Shown here: piece after piece, positions 39,630-49,350 of the stretch
Layout of the letters: every line of letters begins with the position of its first letter
How positions within the stretch are numbered: position 1 is the stretch's first letter
Translations under genes and position numbers: made by a program
Notes under the pieces: model-generated
Databases searched by the model: none
What the model saw: only the letters and a program-made list of their open reading frames with translations
What the model was told of the DNA's origin: nothing
Assembly (NCBI GenBank): GCA_903850885.1
Contig: CAINMU010000010.1
Location: 43,218 to 107,217, forward strand
DNA: 64,000 bases
Reading direction: 5' to 3'
Origin: an uncultured Opitutia bacterium
Lineage (GTDB): Bacteria > Verrucomicrobiota > Verrucomicrobiia > Opitutales > UBA953

Positions 39630-41242
39630 GGCTGAAGATTTTTTCGCTGAACGCTCGAATGCTGGGCCAAAAGTAATTTGGCCGGATAATCTAACGTGTA
39701 ATGGAGCCCACGGCTTTCATGCCGCTGTAAGGCGCATTCGATGATGAGTTGAGCAACTTGAATAAGATTTCGCAACTCGAGCAAACGAGGTTCCACCCGG
39801 AAATTCCAGTAATACTCACGGACTTCATCCGCTAACATACTGATTCTCGTCTGGGCACGCTGTAGGCGCTTCGTCGAGCGGACGATCCCGACGTAATCCC
39901 ACATCGTCCGGCGAAGCTCATCCCAATTATGGATTAACACGACGCGTTCATCAGGGTCGCCTGCCGATCCATCAATCCATTCGGAAAGTTGGGGGGGGGC
40001 CGACTGAGGCCGCCGTGCTATTTCCTCAAAGACTGCATTCGCTCCGTCGTGAGCCAAGACCACGGCCTCCAGCAAGGAATTGGAAGCTAATCGATTAGCT
40101 CCATGCAGACCGGTGCAGGCCACCTCTCCGACCGCATAAAGACCAGGAAGGGAAGTTCGTCCGGATAAATCCGTCGCAACGCCGCCGCAAAGATAATGGG
40201 CGGCCGGGACGACCGGAATGGGCTCCTTAGTCAGGTCGAAGCCAGCCTTACGGCAAGTTTCATAGATGTGGGGGAAACGTTCAGGAAGGTGGCCCAAAGC
40301 CACCTGCGTGGCATCCAGTAGGACATGCGGTGAACCATCGCGTTTCATGACCGAATCGATCGCCCGAGCCACGATGTCGCGAGGGGCCAAATCGCCCAGG
40401 GGGTGAAAATCTTTCATGAAGGCCCGACCATTAATATCTTTTAAAATAGCCCCTTCGCCTCTGACCGCTTCTGAAATCAAAGCCCGGCTGCCATCCGGCG
40501 CCTTGAGCGCAGTCGGGTGGAATTGCACCATTTCCATATCATGAATCTGGGCGCCGGCTCGATAAGCCATCGCAACTCCATCGCCCGTGGCGATATCCGG
40601 GTTAGTCGTAAACTGGTAGACCTGTCCAATACCCCCGGTCGCCAGAATCACCGTATGAGCAGCCAAGGTTTCTACCTTCGACGCCCGGGTATTCAAGACA
40701 TGTAAACCTAAGACGCGATCTTCGCCACTACTTGGGGCGATGGTGGCTTCGTATTTAGCCCGGGTGATTAGGTCAATCACCAGATGGTGCTCCATCATGA
40801 CCACCTTAGGTGCGTGGGCGACCGCTCGCAGCAGCGCCGATTCTATCGCACGGCCAGTCATGTCGCGGGCGTGTAAGATTCTTCGTTTCGAATGCCCGCC
40901 TTCGCGGCCTAAATCCGGTCGGCCATCGGTACCGTTTTCAAATTGGACACCCCAGCTGATCAGTTCGGCCACACGGGCGGGACCCGCTTCGATGATATGC
41001 TTTACGACATTAATGTCACAGAGCCCATCGCCGGCCATCAAGGTATCCTGCACATGACTTGCGAAATCATCGGTCTTATCCGTCACGCAAGCGATCCCAC
41101 CTTGAGCCCAATTCGTATTGGATTCCGAACGGGTTTTCTTCGTCACAATAGCGACAGAGAGCCCTCGGTTGGCTAAATTGAGCGCGAAGCTCAAGCCACC
41201 GATTCCACTGCCAACCACGATTGCGTCGTAATAAGTCGCCAT
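39626..41242 (-). CDS. nadB: L-aspartate oxidase
   Basis: AIVVGSGIGGLSFALNLA, TNWAQGGIACV, EGGHSKRRILHARDMTGRAIE, MVQFHPTAL, GLHGANRLASNSLLEAVV. Confidence 0.95.
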   Translation of the reverse strand: MATYYDAIVVGSGIGGLSFALNLANRGLSVAIVTKKTRSESNTNWAQGGIACVTDKTDDFASHVQDTLMAGDGLCDINVVKHIIEAGPARVAELISWGVQFENGTDGRPDLGREGGHSKRRILHARDMTGRAIESALLRAVAHAPKVVMMEHHLVIDLITRAKYEATIAPSSGEDRVLGLHVLNTRASKVETLAAHTVILATGGIGQVYQFTTNPDIATGDGVAMAYRAGAQIHDMEMVQFHPTALKAPDGSRALISEAVRGEGAILKDINGRAFMKDFHPLGDLAPRDIVARAIDSVMKRDGSPHVLLDATQVALGHLPERFPHIYETCRKAGFDLTKEPIPVVPAAHYLCGGVATDLSGRTSLPGLYAVGEVACTGLHGANRLASNSLLEAVVLAHDGANAVFEEIARRPQSAPPQLSEWIDGSAGDPDERVVLIHNWDELRRTMWDYVGIVRSTKRLQRAQTRISMLADEVREYYWNFRVEPRLLELRNLIQVAQLIIECALQRHESRGLHYTLDYPAKLLLAQHSSVQRKNLQP

Positions 41243-41322
41243 TCAGGCTAAAACCTAAGGCAGGGCAGGCCGGCAACAAGCGGATTTGACGAAATAGTCT
41301 TCAACGTCATAACCATCAGGCA

Positions 41323-42636
41323 GTGGAAATCATCCTTATAGCCGCCTGTCTCCTAATCACGGCCTTCTTTGTTTTGGCGGAAATGGCCTTAGTCTCGGCT
41401 AATCGTCGTCGTTTAGCGAAAATGGCCGAAGGTGGCGATAAAGGGGCGAAGGTCGCACTTGCCTTGCTGGCCGACCCTTCGAAGTTCCTCTCAACCGTTC
41501 AGGTTGGCATGACTTTCGGCAGTATCGTAGCGGCCATCTATGGTGGGACCCCCCTGACCAATCGTCTCACACCCATTCTCACGCAACTTCCTTGGACATG
41601 GGGAGCAGCACACGCCCACGCCTTAGCGGGCGGTATCGTCTCTTTTTTTATCGGCGCCCTCACCGTGATTTTTGCGGAGATTGTCCCCAAGCGACTTGCG
41701 CTGATCAAACCCGAAGGCCTAGCCGCGAACTTCTCCCGGCCCATGGCTTTTGTCGCCGCCATTTCTTCTCCGCTCGTCAACGCCATGAGCGCCTGTGCGG
41801 ACGTGGTCATGTTTATATTCGGCAAGAAACGCGCGCCCGAAGACACCATGTCTGAAGACGAACTACGCATGATGGTGGACCAGGGCATGGCCTCCGGGGT
41901 TTTACACGCGTCCGAACATCGGATGGTCCACGGCGCCTTATCCTTGGACCTGATTACCGCCGAACAACTCATGACGCCAAGCAATCGGGTCGTCTGGCTT
42001 AATCTTGATGACACCGAAGAAGTAAATTGGCGAAAAGTAGTAGCCTCAGGACATACTTGGTTTCCGGTATTCAAGGGAACAACCGACCGGCATCTCGGGG
42101 TTATCTCGGTGAAAAGACTTTGGGCTAATTTAGCCCTGACCGGTAGCGCTTCCATCAAAGATCTCCTTACCGAATCTCCGACAATACCCCAACAGAGTAC
42201 GGGAACTCAGCTCTTGGAGCGGTTTCGGAAAGATAAGATCCATCTGGCTTTAGTTACCGATGAATTCGGGCGAGTGCGCGGGGTAGTATCCCTCAACGAT
42301 GTTCTGGAATCAATCGTCGGCGAACTACCGAATGAGGGCTCGCCCGTCACCCAACCCAAGCCCGTGCGTCGCCGCGACGACGGCAGCTGGGTAGTCGATG
42401 CCGTGGTTTCACTTGATGATTTCCGGGAAGCGACCGGGATTATTGGCCGCTTTCCCGGCGAAGGGTCGGGGCGCTTCACCGCCATCTCGGGCTTCATCAT
42501 GCGTTCCTTAGGGCGTATCCCCAATGAAGGCGATAGGGTCGAAGCTCTCGGCCATATCTTCGAGGTTATCGACATGGATGGACATCGACTCGATAAGGTC
42601 TTGGTCATGCCCAAGGCAACGCCCGTACCCGCTTAA
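41323..42636 (+). CDS. Hemolysin/CorC-like transporter (CNNM/DUF21 domain, CBS pair, CorC_HlyC domain)
   Basis: N-terminal multi-TM DUF21 segment, MSEDELRMMVDQGMASGVLHASEHRMVHGALSL, TDEFGRVRGVVSLNDVLESIVGEL. GTG start. Confidence 0.92.
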   Translation: MEIILIAACLLITAFFVLAEMALVSANRRRLAKMAEGGDKGAKVALALLADPSKFLSTVQVGMTFGSIVAAIYGGTPLTNRLTPILTQLPWTWGAAHAHALAGGIVSFFIGALTVIFAEIVPKRLALIKPEGLAANFSRPMAFVAAISSPLVNAMSACADVVMFIFGKKRAPEDTMSEDELRMMVDQGMASGVLHASEHRMVHGALSLDLITAEQLMTPSNRVVWLNLDDTEEVNWRKVVASGHTWFPVFKGTTDRHLGVISVKRLWANLALTGSASIKDLLTESPTIPQQSTGTQLLERFRKDKIHLALVTDEFGRVRGVVSLNDVLESIVGELPNEGSPVTQPKPVRRRDDGSWVVDAVVSLDDFREATGIIGRFPGEGSGRFTAISGFIMRSLGRIPNEGDRVEALGHIFEVIDMDGHRLDKVLVMPKATPVPA

Positions 42637-42640
42637 ATAC

Positions 42641-43411
42641 TTAGAGGCGAACCGGTAGACCGACAGACCTTAAGTGCTCTTTTGCTTGGCGAACAGTAAA
42701 GGTGCCAAAGTGAAAAATACTCGCGACTAAAACAGCGCTGGCTCCGCCAGCTTTTAAAACCTCGGCCAAATGATCGAGGGTTCCAGCCCCGCCAGAGGCT
42801 ATCACAGGCACTTCCACCGCGGACGAGACGGCGAGGTTAAGCGGTACGTCATAGCCAGCCGACGTTCCGTCACGATCCATACTCGTCAGTAAAATTTCGC
42901 CAGCTCCCAGGGAATGGACTTTCTTAGCCCAGGCGACCGCGTCGATGCCGGTTGGTTTTCTTCCGCCATGGGTAAAAACTTCCCATTGCCCTGGCGCCAC
43001 GCACTTGGCGTCAATTGCCACGACGATGCATTGACTACCGAACTTGCGGGCCGCTTCCAAGATGAGCTCTGGATGCTGGATGGCAGCGGTATTCAGCGAA
43101 ACCTTATCCGCGCCTGCATTCAACATGATGCGGATATCGGCGACCGAGCGCAGGCCACCGCCGACGGTCAAAGGCATGAAGACCTGATCCGCAGTTCTTT
43201 CGACGACATCTACGAGGGTCTTACGTTCATCACTTGATGCGGTAATATCCAAGAAGACCAGTTCGTCGGCTCCTTGTTTTTCGTAGGCGGCGGCGATCGC
43301 CACTGGGTCGCCGGCATCGCGCAATTCCTCAAATTTAATACCTTTGACGACCCGTCCGCCATGGACGTCGAGACAAGGGATGATGCGGACAGAAAGCATG
43401 ATGCTAACCAA
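42641..43411 (-). CDS. hisF: Imidazole glycerol phosphate synthase subunit HisF
   Basis: [52 protein letters not shown]. Confidence 0.96.
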   Translation of the reverse strand: MVSIMLSVRIIPCLDVHGGRVVKGIKFEELRDAGDPVAIAAAYEKQGADELVFLDITASSDERKTLVDVVERTADQVFMPLTVGGGLRSVADIRIMLNAGADKVSLNTAAIQHPELILEAARKFGSQCIVVAIDAKCVAPGQWEVFTHGGRKPTGIDAVAWAKKVHSLGAGEILLTSMDRDGTSAGYDVPLNLAVSSAVEVPVIASGGAGTLDHLAEVLKAGGASAVLVASIFHFGTFTVRQAKEHLRSVGLPVRL

Positions 43412-43447
43412 GCGTTAGATTATCCGAGGCGGGAAGCAAAGATTAAA

Positions 43448-43885
43448 CTAGGTAAGGACGACCGTCACCGGGCCGTCGTTGATCAGGGCGACTTTCATAT
43501 CTGCCCCAAAAACACCGGTCGGGATTTTTTGTCCAATAAGCATGGATAGTTCCCGAACGAATTGGTCAAAAAGGGGCTCGGCAACCTCGGGACGAGCGGC
43601 GTCATGGAAGGAAGGCCGGTTGCCTTTCGCAAAACTCGCTAAGAGGGTAAATTGACTGACTGCCAGTACCTCTCCCTGTGCATCCTGCAGCGTCCGGCCC
43701 ATCTTGCCTTGTTCGTCTTCCATCAATCGCACTTTGGAAACCTCAGTGGCCAATCGCTTGACCTCGGCCGTTGTATCCGTGGCCGCGAGACCGATGAGTA
43801 GCAAATAACCTCGTCCGATTTTGGCCACGCATGTTCCGTCCACATCCACCGCAGCTGATAAAACCCTTTGCAAGACGATTACCAT
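43448..43885 (-). CDS. dtd: D-aminoacyl-tRNA deacylase
   Basis: VLQRVLSAAVDVDG, LAVSQFTLLASFAKGNRPSFHDAA, FGADMKVALINDGPVTVVL. Confidence 0.95.
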   Translation of the reverse strand: MVIVLQRVLSAAVDVDGTCVAKIGRGYLLLIGLAATDTTAEVKRLATEVSKVRLMEDEQGKMGRTLQDAQGEVLAVSQFTLLASFAKGNRPSFHDAARPEVAEPLFDQFVRELSMLIGQKIPTGVFGADMKVALINDGPVTVVLT

Positions 43886-45229
43886 CTAGATCAAAGCCTC
43901 CAAAATCGTCCGGAGTTTCATTTCTGTCTCCCTAGATTCGGCCTCTGGATCTGAACCTGCAACGATCCCCGCACCGGCAAAGGCCCGGGCTTCCGACCCG
44001 CGAAGACGCGCGCAACGCAGGGCCACAAAAAGCTTACCGGTCATGCCATCGAGATTAACCCAGCCGACAGCACCGGTATACAAGCCGCGATCGTGGGGTT
44101 CAAAACCAGGAATATGAGGCAAAGCAAGTTCGCGCGGTTTACCACCGACCGCTGGGGTCGGATGTAACTCGCCCGCCACTTCGAGAAAACGTCGGTCCGC
44201 TGGCATCCGTCCGACAATCGGAGAACGTAAATGCATGACGTTACCTAACCGTAAAAGTTCTTGATTGCGCGTTGTGGCAGCGACGACGCCCACCATACGA
44301 AGACGTCGGAGGATCGAAGCCGTCACAGCGGTATGCTCACGGATATCTTTATCACTCGAGAGCAAAGCTTCGGCCAAGCTGGCGTCTTCCGAAGCCGATT
44401 CGCCGCGACGCGTGGTTCCCGCCACAGATTCGGTACGCACTTCGCCATCAAAAACCGAAAGGAGTGTCTCTGGAGTCGAACCGATGAGAACCCCGTCAGG
44501 TTCATCGACCAGGAAAGTGTGGCAAGCGGAGTTAGCACGACGTAAACGGTGTAGGGTAGCGTAAGTGCTGAACACTTCATTACGCCGCCAAATAAAGGCC
44601 CTCGAAAGTACGATTTTTTCGAAAGCCCCTTGCTTGATGAGTTCCGTGGCTCGTTGGACTGCAGCTGGAAACCACGTCCCACCGACCTCACTTAAAACGG
44701 TAGGAATAGGCGCCCGGGAGGCCGGAGGGTCAGAACGGTAAGTAAATTTACGAAATTGTTCGGCGCGCCCCATCAAACGCTGAGCGCACCCCGCAGAGGC
44801 AACCTCGGCTAAGGTCACCAAAGTCAGTTCATTTTCCGTGACCACCTGCCATGCGGGTAAGAAAAGTTTGGCATCCATCCCAGCCTTGTCGTCACCGGGG
44901 TAGAAAGGGAAAGTGGCGATGATGCGCGGTGAGCCGCCGACCGAAGAAATCTGCGATTTGATCTTACCAAGCCATTGATCGGCAGCCTGAAAACGCCGGG
45001 AGCCCCGCCCTTGCCACTCGATGACGGGCTTACCCGCGGCGTGGGCGCGTTTACGGGATGGATTTTCGAAATACCCGCGCGGGGCCGGCTCATCGAGTGT
45101 TTCCAAGACCGCCAGCGGATCCAACGGAGCAGTCGCAAAGGTATAGGTAAGCCAACCGGAACCATCGCGAACGGCTTCTGCCTCGGTCAGTAGCTTCCAT
45201 GCTTCATCGGTATCGTGCACGGTGTTCAA
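43886..45229 (-). CDS. menF: Isochorismate synthase (chorismate-binding family)
   Basis: FEKIVLSRAF, GVLIGSTPETLLSV, ESVAGTTRRG, ELHPTPAVGGKPRELAL, AGAGIVAGSDPEAESRETEMKL. Confidence 0.88.
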   Translation of the reverse strand: MNTVHDTDEAWKLLTEAEAVRDGSGWLTYTFATAPLDPLAVLETLDEPAPRGYFENPSRKRAHAAGKPVIEWQGRGSRRFQAADQWLGKIKSQISSVGGSPRIIATFPFYPGDDKAGMDAKLFLPAWQVVTENELTLVTLAEVASAGCAQRLMGRAEQFRKFTYRSDPPASRAPIPTVLSEVGGTWFPAAVQRATELIKQGAFEKIVLSRAFIWRRNEVFSTYATLHRLRRANSACHTFLVDEPDGVLIGSTPETLLSVFDGEVRTESVAGTTRRGESASEDASLAEALLSSDKDIREHTAVTASILRRLRMVGVVAATTRNQELLRLGNVMHLRSPIVGRMPADRRFLEVAGELHPTPAVGGKPRELALPHIPGFEPHDRGLYTGAVGWVNLDGMTGKLFVALRCARLRGSEARAFAGAGIVAGSDPEAESRETEMKLRTILEALI

Positions 45230-45255
45230 GAGTTACGGACCGTTTGATATCCCGA

Positions 45256-46797
45256 TTAAACCGACGCGGGCGCGGCCGGGAGATCGACGGGGGGAAAAAG
45301 AATGCAGGCATCTGCCACCTTGGAGAGCGTGCAAACTTGCGACCACTGTAACTGTCCCGCAAACGACCCAGGGACAGGGCGGCCGATGTTTACCAGCAAC
45401 TTGGCACAAGCGACCGGCATCACGGGTAAAAGAACGGTCGCCACCAAACGAAGACCTTCGGCGACATGCGCCAAACACGAATCCAATCGGGCGCGATCGG
45501 CCGCCTCTGGCGATTTGGCCAACTTCCAGGGGGCTCGTGCTTCGATATAAGCGTTCATGGCACTGATAAAAACCCAGAGGGTCTCCAAGGCGTGGCTGAT
45601 CTGATAATCGTCCAACGCGGTTTGCAGCTTGGCTTCGGTCTCCGTCCACAAAGCGCGCAGCCCTTGTTCCAAAGGTTCGTCGGCCGCGGCGGCCGGTATC
45701 GAACCCGCATAATTACGCCCCACCATATTTAACAAACGATTGACGAGGTTACCCAGATTATTGCCGAGGTCGGCCTTGTAACGATTAACAAAACTTTCGG
45801 CCGAGAAATCTGCATCTTGGCCGACTACCATTTCCCGACAAAGGTAATAGCGGAAAGCATCCGCACCGTGCGTCGAGACGTAGCTTAAGGTGCTACCGGC
45901 ATTGCCGGCGCTCTTGGAGGCTTTCTGATTATTAATCGTCCACCAGCCATGGACGAGCAGCTGGCGCGGGGGCTCGATGCCGAGGGCCTTGAGCATGCAA
46001 GGCCAATAGACCGCGTGGGGCGGCGAAAGGATGTCCTTGCCGATGACATGGACGTCTGCCGGCCAAAGCCCGCGATCAACGACGGCTGAATAATAATTGG
46101 TCAATGCGTCGAACCAGACGTAGGTAACATAATTCTGATCGAACGGTAATTCGATGCCCCAAGTCAGGCGCGTCTTCGGACGAGAAATACAAAGATCGTT
46201 CATCGGCTCCTTCAGGAATTCAAGGACCTGTTTCTGCCGAAAGCGGGGGTTGATGAAATCCGGATGAGCCGCGAGGTGATCCACCAGCCAAGGTTGAAAT
46301 TGCGAAAGTTTAAAATAATAATTCTCTTCGGTCGTCTGCGTGACTTCGCCGTAGATGTCGGGCCAAGATCCATCGGGGTTCCGATCCTTATCGGTTAGAA
46401 ATTGCTCCTGACGGGTAGAATACCAATCCGTCTTCTTGCCCAGATAGATCAGGCCTTGGTCGTGCAGCCGTTGTAAGAAATCTTGAACGATCTTTTTATG
46501 GCGGGGCTCCGTCGTCCGGATATAATCATCATTCGAAATCGCGAGATCGACGAGCATCTGGCGAAATCCTACGGCAATCTCATCGACGAACACCTGGGGC
46601 TCGATATTCCGCTGCTGGGCCGTCTGTTGGACTTTCTGGCCGTGTTCATCCAACCCGGTAAGGAAGTGGACCTGGCAACCTTGCATCCGACGATAACGGG
46701 CAATGACATCGGCCAGAACTTTTTCGTAAGCATGGCCGAGATGGGGAGCACCATTAGCATAATCAATGGCGGTGGTGATATAAAACGAGCGAGGCAT
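45256..46797 (-). CDS. metG: Methionyl-tRNA synthetase
   Basis: MPRSFYITTAIDYANGAPHLGHAYEKVLADVIARY (HLGH), FLTGLDEHGQKVQ, VWFDALTNYYSAV, KASKS in place of KMSKS. Start re-chosen from 46863. Confidence 0.94.
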   Translation of the reverse strand: MPRSFYITTAIDYANGAPHLGHAYEKVLADVIARYRRMQGCQVHFLTGLDEHGQKVQQTAQQRNIEPQVFVDEIAVGFRQMLVDLAISNDDYIRTTEPRHKKIVQDFLQRLHDQGLIYLGKKTDWYSTRQEQFLTDKDRNPDGSWPDIYGEVTQTTEENYYFKLSQFQPWLVDHLAAHPDFINPRFRQKQVLEFLKEPMNDLCISRPKTRLTWGIELPFDQNYVTYVWFDALTNYYSAVVDRGLWPADVHVIGKDILSPPHAVYWPCMLKALGIEPPRQLLVHGWWTINNQKASKSAGNAGSTLSYVSTHGADAFRYYLCREMVVGQDADFSAESFVNRYKADLGNNLGNLVNRLLNMVGRNYAGSIPAAAADEPLEQGLRALWTETEAKLQTALDDYQISHALETLWVFISAMNAYIEARAPWKLAKSPEAADRARLDSCLAHVAEGLRLVATVLLPVMPVACAKLLVNIGRPVPGSFAGQLQWSQVCTLSKVADACILFPPVDLPAAPASV

Positions 46798-46922
46798 GAA
46801 TACTTGGTCAAGGGATAGCGGGGAGCTTGGGGGGAGGACAACCCCGAAGGCGCAACAAACCATTAAAGGCTTGGTGAACTCACCCGGACCGCCTGATTTT
46901 GCTCAATTACCGCAACGACCGG

Positions 46923-48701
46923 TCAGCCGCTGGCTGGCACGATATGGGGCTGGTAAGCGATTTCTAAGGTGTAGCTCATACCTGCCCGGAGAGCCATCGG
47001 CTTATCGCGCTCTAAAACTTGATAGAAATGGACCTTACCCCAACAGGTGCGGTGGCGAGGATCTTCACTGACAACCTTGGTCTCGGCCCAGGCGGCATGA
47101 AAATCGTCCTTCAAAACTTCGCAACGATGCGATTCTGGCCCCAGCACCCAAGCGTTGCCCGGAGTCATCCGCGAATGCGTCGAAGCAATGGGAAGGACCA
47201 AGCGTAATTCCTCCAAGACAAGGGCGGATTTAGCCGTGAGCGTAAAACGACCAACCATCCGGCCACCCGTAAACTCCCAGTCGACCTTCATGGATGCTAA
47301 ATTAACTGAAAGTTTTTCTTCGCGATCGATGATATCAGGCTGTTCGTAACGGAAATGATAAGTACCGGACTTGGTTCCCATGGCGACTTGGGCGTTCTTA
47401 CCATAATAGGAAGGGGTAAAGATCTTTCCGCCGAAGGTGAATTCCGGAATAAAAGGGGAGGTCACCTGATTGGATGGCCAATCCATCACTCCAGGCATAT
47501 GCGGGAAAGCCAAGGAATCGGAATAACGGTGCGAACCAGCCGCAACCAAAGGAAGCAGGACATGTAAACCTGACGTCGGATCCTGATAAGAGAGCAAGCC
47601 CTGCTCCTTACGTGGCGATTTATCGAAAGAGAAATAACGGCAAACGGGGAGACGTGTTACTGGCTTCACGACATCAAGCGAACCGCCGATCGTCTTAGCC
47701 AAACGGGACCACTGGGAGAGGTACCGGGCGGCATCAAAATTGGCCATCCGGGTCGTATGTCCGGGAATCGTGTCCCGCTCCTGATCGCGAATCACAATCA
47801 AGCCGTGTTCAGCATCAAAGAAAGTCGTGAAGAAATTTGTGTAAAGCCGACGGACTAGGTCGCGGGCCTGCGGCTCCTTATCGACGGCGATCCAACGGTC
47901 ACGGAGCGCCTGCAGCAACAAGGTGGTACAATGCATCTGGCCATAGGCACCGATGCCGCGCCCGAAGCACCAACCCATGCCATCTTCGCGGACGATATCC
48001 ATAATCACCCGGACATACTTTTCGGAGAGGGTACGAAGCTTGGGTAACTTAGCATCACGGACTTGGATGTTCGCGTGAAGCTGCAGCGCTTGACGGATGA
48101 AGATCAGGGCGACGATCCCGTAGAGATCAAAGACGCCGCCAAAATTTTCCGCGTGGGTGGCACGGGAAGCTTCGTCATGAAAACCACCGGTCGAATTCGC
48201 CGTGATGCGTTCGATGAAACGATCGACCAGCGGGCCGGTTTCATCTTTCTTCGTGAGACCAAAAGAGAAGCGGCATACCGCTTTCGCGATATCAAAAGCC
48301 TGAACATGATCAGGGTGGTCGTGAACAATCGCCAGACGCTCCTCAATCGATTTGCGGGTCGATTCGTCCAACTGTTCCCAGACCGGATTACGCTCCCGGG
48401 TCGGCCCGAAAGCCAGCAAGCCAAGGCAAGCGAAAGCCATCCCGTTATCCGAACCCTTGCTCAACCTGACCTGCGCTGTGATGGTCCGGGTGACGATCTC
48501 GACGATATTCTGACGTTCCAAAGTCAGTTCACCCGTGGCGCGATAGTATTCACCGCAGGCCAAGGCGGCATGACCAGGCTCATCGGCGCGAGAAACCTCT
48601 CCGGGGACTGGGATGATGGAGCCATCCGCTGCGATGGAACTGAAGTTGAGTTTTAGGAGTGCCTTTGTTTGGTCCAGACACTGGCTCGCGAAATTCTGCA
48701 T
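46923..48701 (-). CDS. Hypothetical large protein, possibly an alpha/alpha-toroid plus beta-sandwich enzyme
   Basis: 592 aa intact ORF. Helical N-terminal half with GMGWCFGRGIGAYGQMHCTTLLLQALRDRW; beta-rich C-terminal half. No family recognised with confidence. Confidence 0.6.
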   Translation of the reverse strand: MQNFASQCLDQTKALLKLNFSSIAADGSIIPVPGEVSRADEPGHAALACGEYYRATGELTLERQNIVEIVTRTITAQVRLSKGSDNGMAFACLGLLAFGPTRERNPVWEQLDESTRKSIEERLAIVHDHPDHVQAFDIAKAVCRFSFGLTKKDETGPLVDRFIERITANSTGGFHDEASRATHAENFGGVFDLYGIVALIFIRQALQLHANIQVRDAKLPKLRTLSEKYVRVIMDIVREDGMGWCFGRGIGAYGQMHCTTLLLQALRDRWIAVDKEPQARDLVRRLYTNFFTTFFDAEHGLIVIRDQERDTIPGHTTRMANFDAARYLSQWSRLAKTIGGSLDVVKPVTRLPVCRYFSFDKSPRKEQGLLSYQDPTSGLHVLLPLVAAGSHRYSDSLAFPHMPGVMDWPSNQVTSPFIPEFTFGGKIFTPSYYGKNAQVAMGTKSGTYHFRYEQPDIIDREEKLSVNLASMKVDWEFTGGRMVGRFTLTAKSALVLEELRLVLPIASTHSRMTPGNAWVLGPESHRCEVLKDDFHAAWAETKVVSEDPRHRTCWGKVHFYQVLERDKPMALRAGMSYTLEIAYQPHIVPASG

Positions 48702-48813
48702 TGCTTAAGCTCTTGGGATTGCGGGACTCCCTCACACTGTCAATGCATCATCGTAAAAAAGTCGTAAGAAAGCATATTTCTCACCGTTTGACCCCGAGAC
48801 GGCCAACGGAAGA

Positions 48814-49347
48814 CTAAGACTCGAAAATCACCTCGACCGGGCAGATGGCAAGGCGCTTTTGAAGCCCTCGCAGACGATGGAGAGGCCACCAGCGGTAGAG
48901 GAGGAGATCGATGGGCTTCCATAGGCCGACCCAGCCGCAAATCGTCAATCCTTCCCGAATCCATGTATTGAACGCCCAAGTCTCGTTGGGGACTAGGCTG
49001 CGTAAGGCTAAGGTTAAGGCTAAGAAAACGACCCCCATCGCCAAGGCCGTCCGACCCTCCCGGAACAGCTCAAGCAAGTCGCTGCGGGTAACTTTAGCCC
49101 GGTAGCTAAAATAGTGCCGAATTGACTCCTGGATAAGCCCCGTGACGGAAGGATCGAACTTCTGTCTTAACGTGACTTTGATGCGAAGTTGGGCGCCATC
49201 AGCGTGCTCGCGGGCCCAGCCAACGATAAATTCTTCCGCATCGTGGTCGAGATCACGCTCGTGGAACGGCGAAGTATCCAGGGTATTGAAAAGTTGTCCG
49301 ACGTGACCAATGCGGAGCTCGATTAAGCCGGGCGAGAGTAGGGCCAT
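48814..49347 (-). CDS. Hypothetical protein with C-terminal hydrophobic segments
   Basis: 177 aa ORF 3 nt from the S9 peptidase gene in the same directon; TALAMGVVFLALTLALRSLV segment. Confidence 0.6.
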   Translation of the reverse strand: MALLSPGLIELRIGHVGQLFNTLDTSPFHERDLDHDAEEFIVGWAREHADGAQLRIKVTLRQKFDPSVTGLIQESIRHYFSYRAKVTRSDLLELFREGRTALAMGVVFLALTLALRSLVPNETWAFNTWIREGLTICGWVGLWKPIDLLLYRWWPLHRLRGLQKRLAICPVEVIFES

Positions 49348-49350
49348 AAA

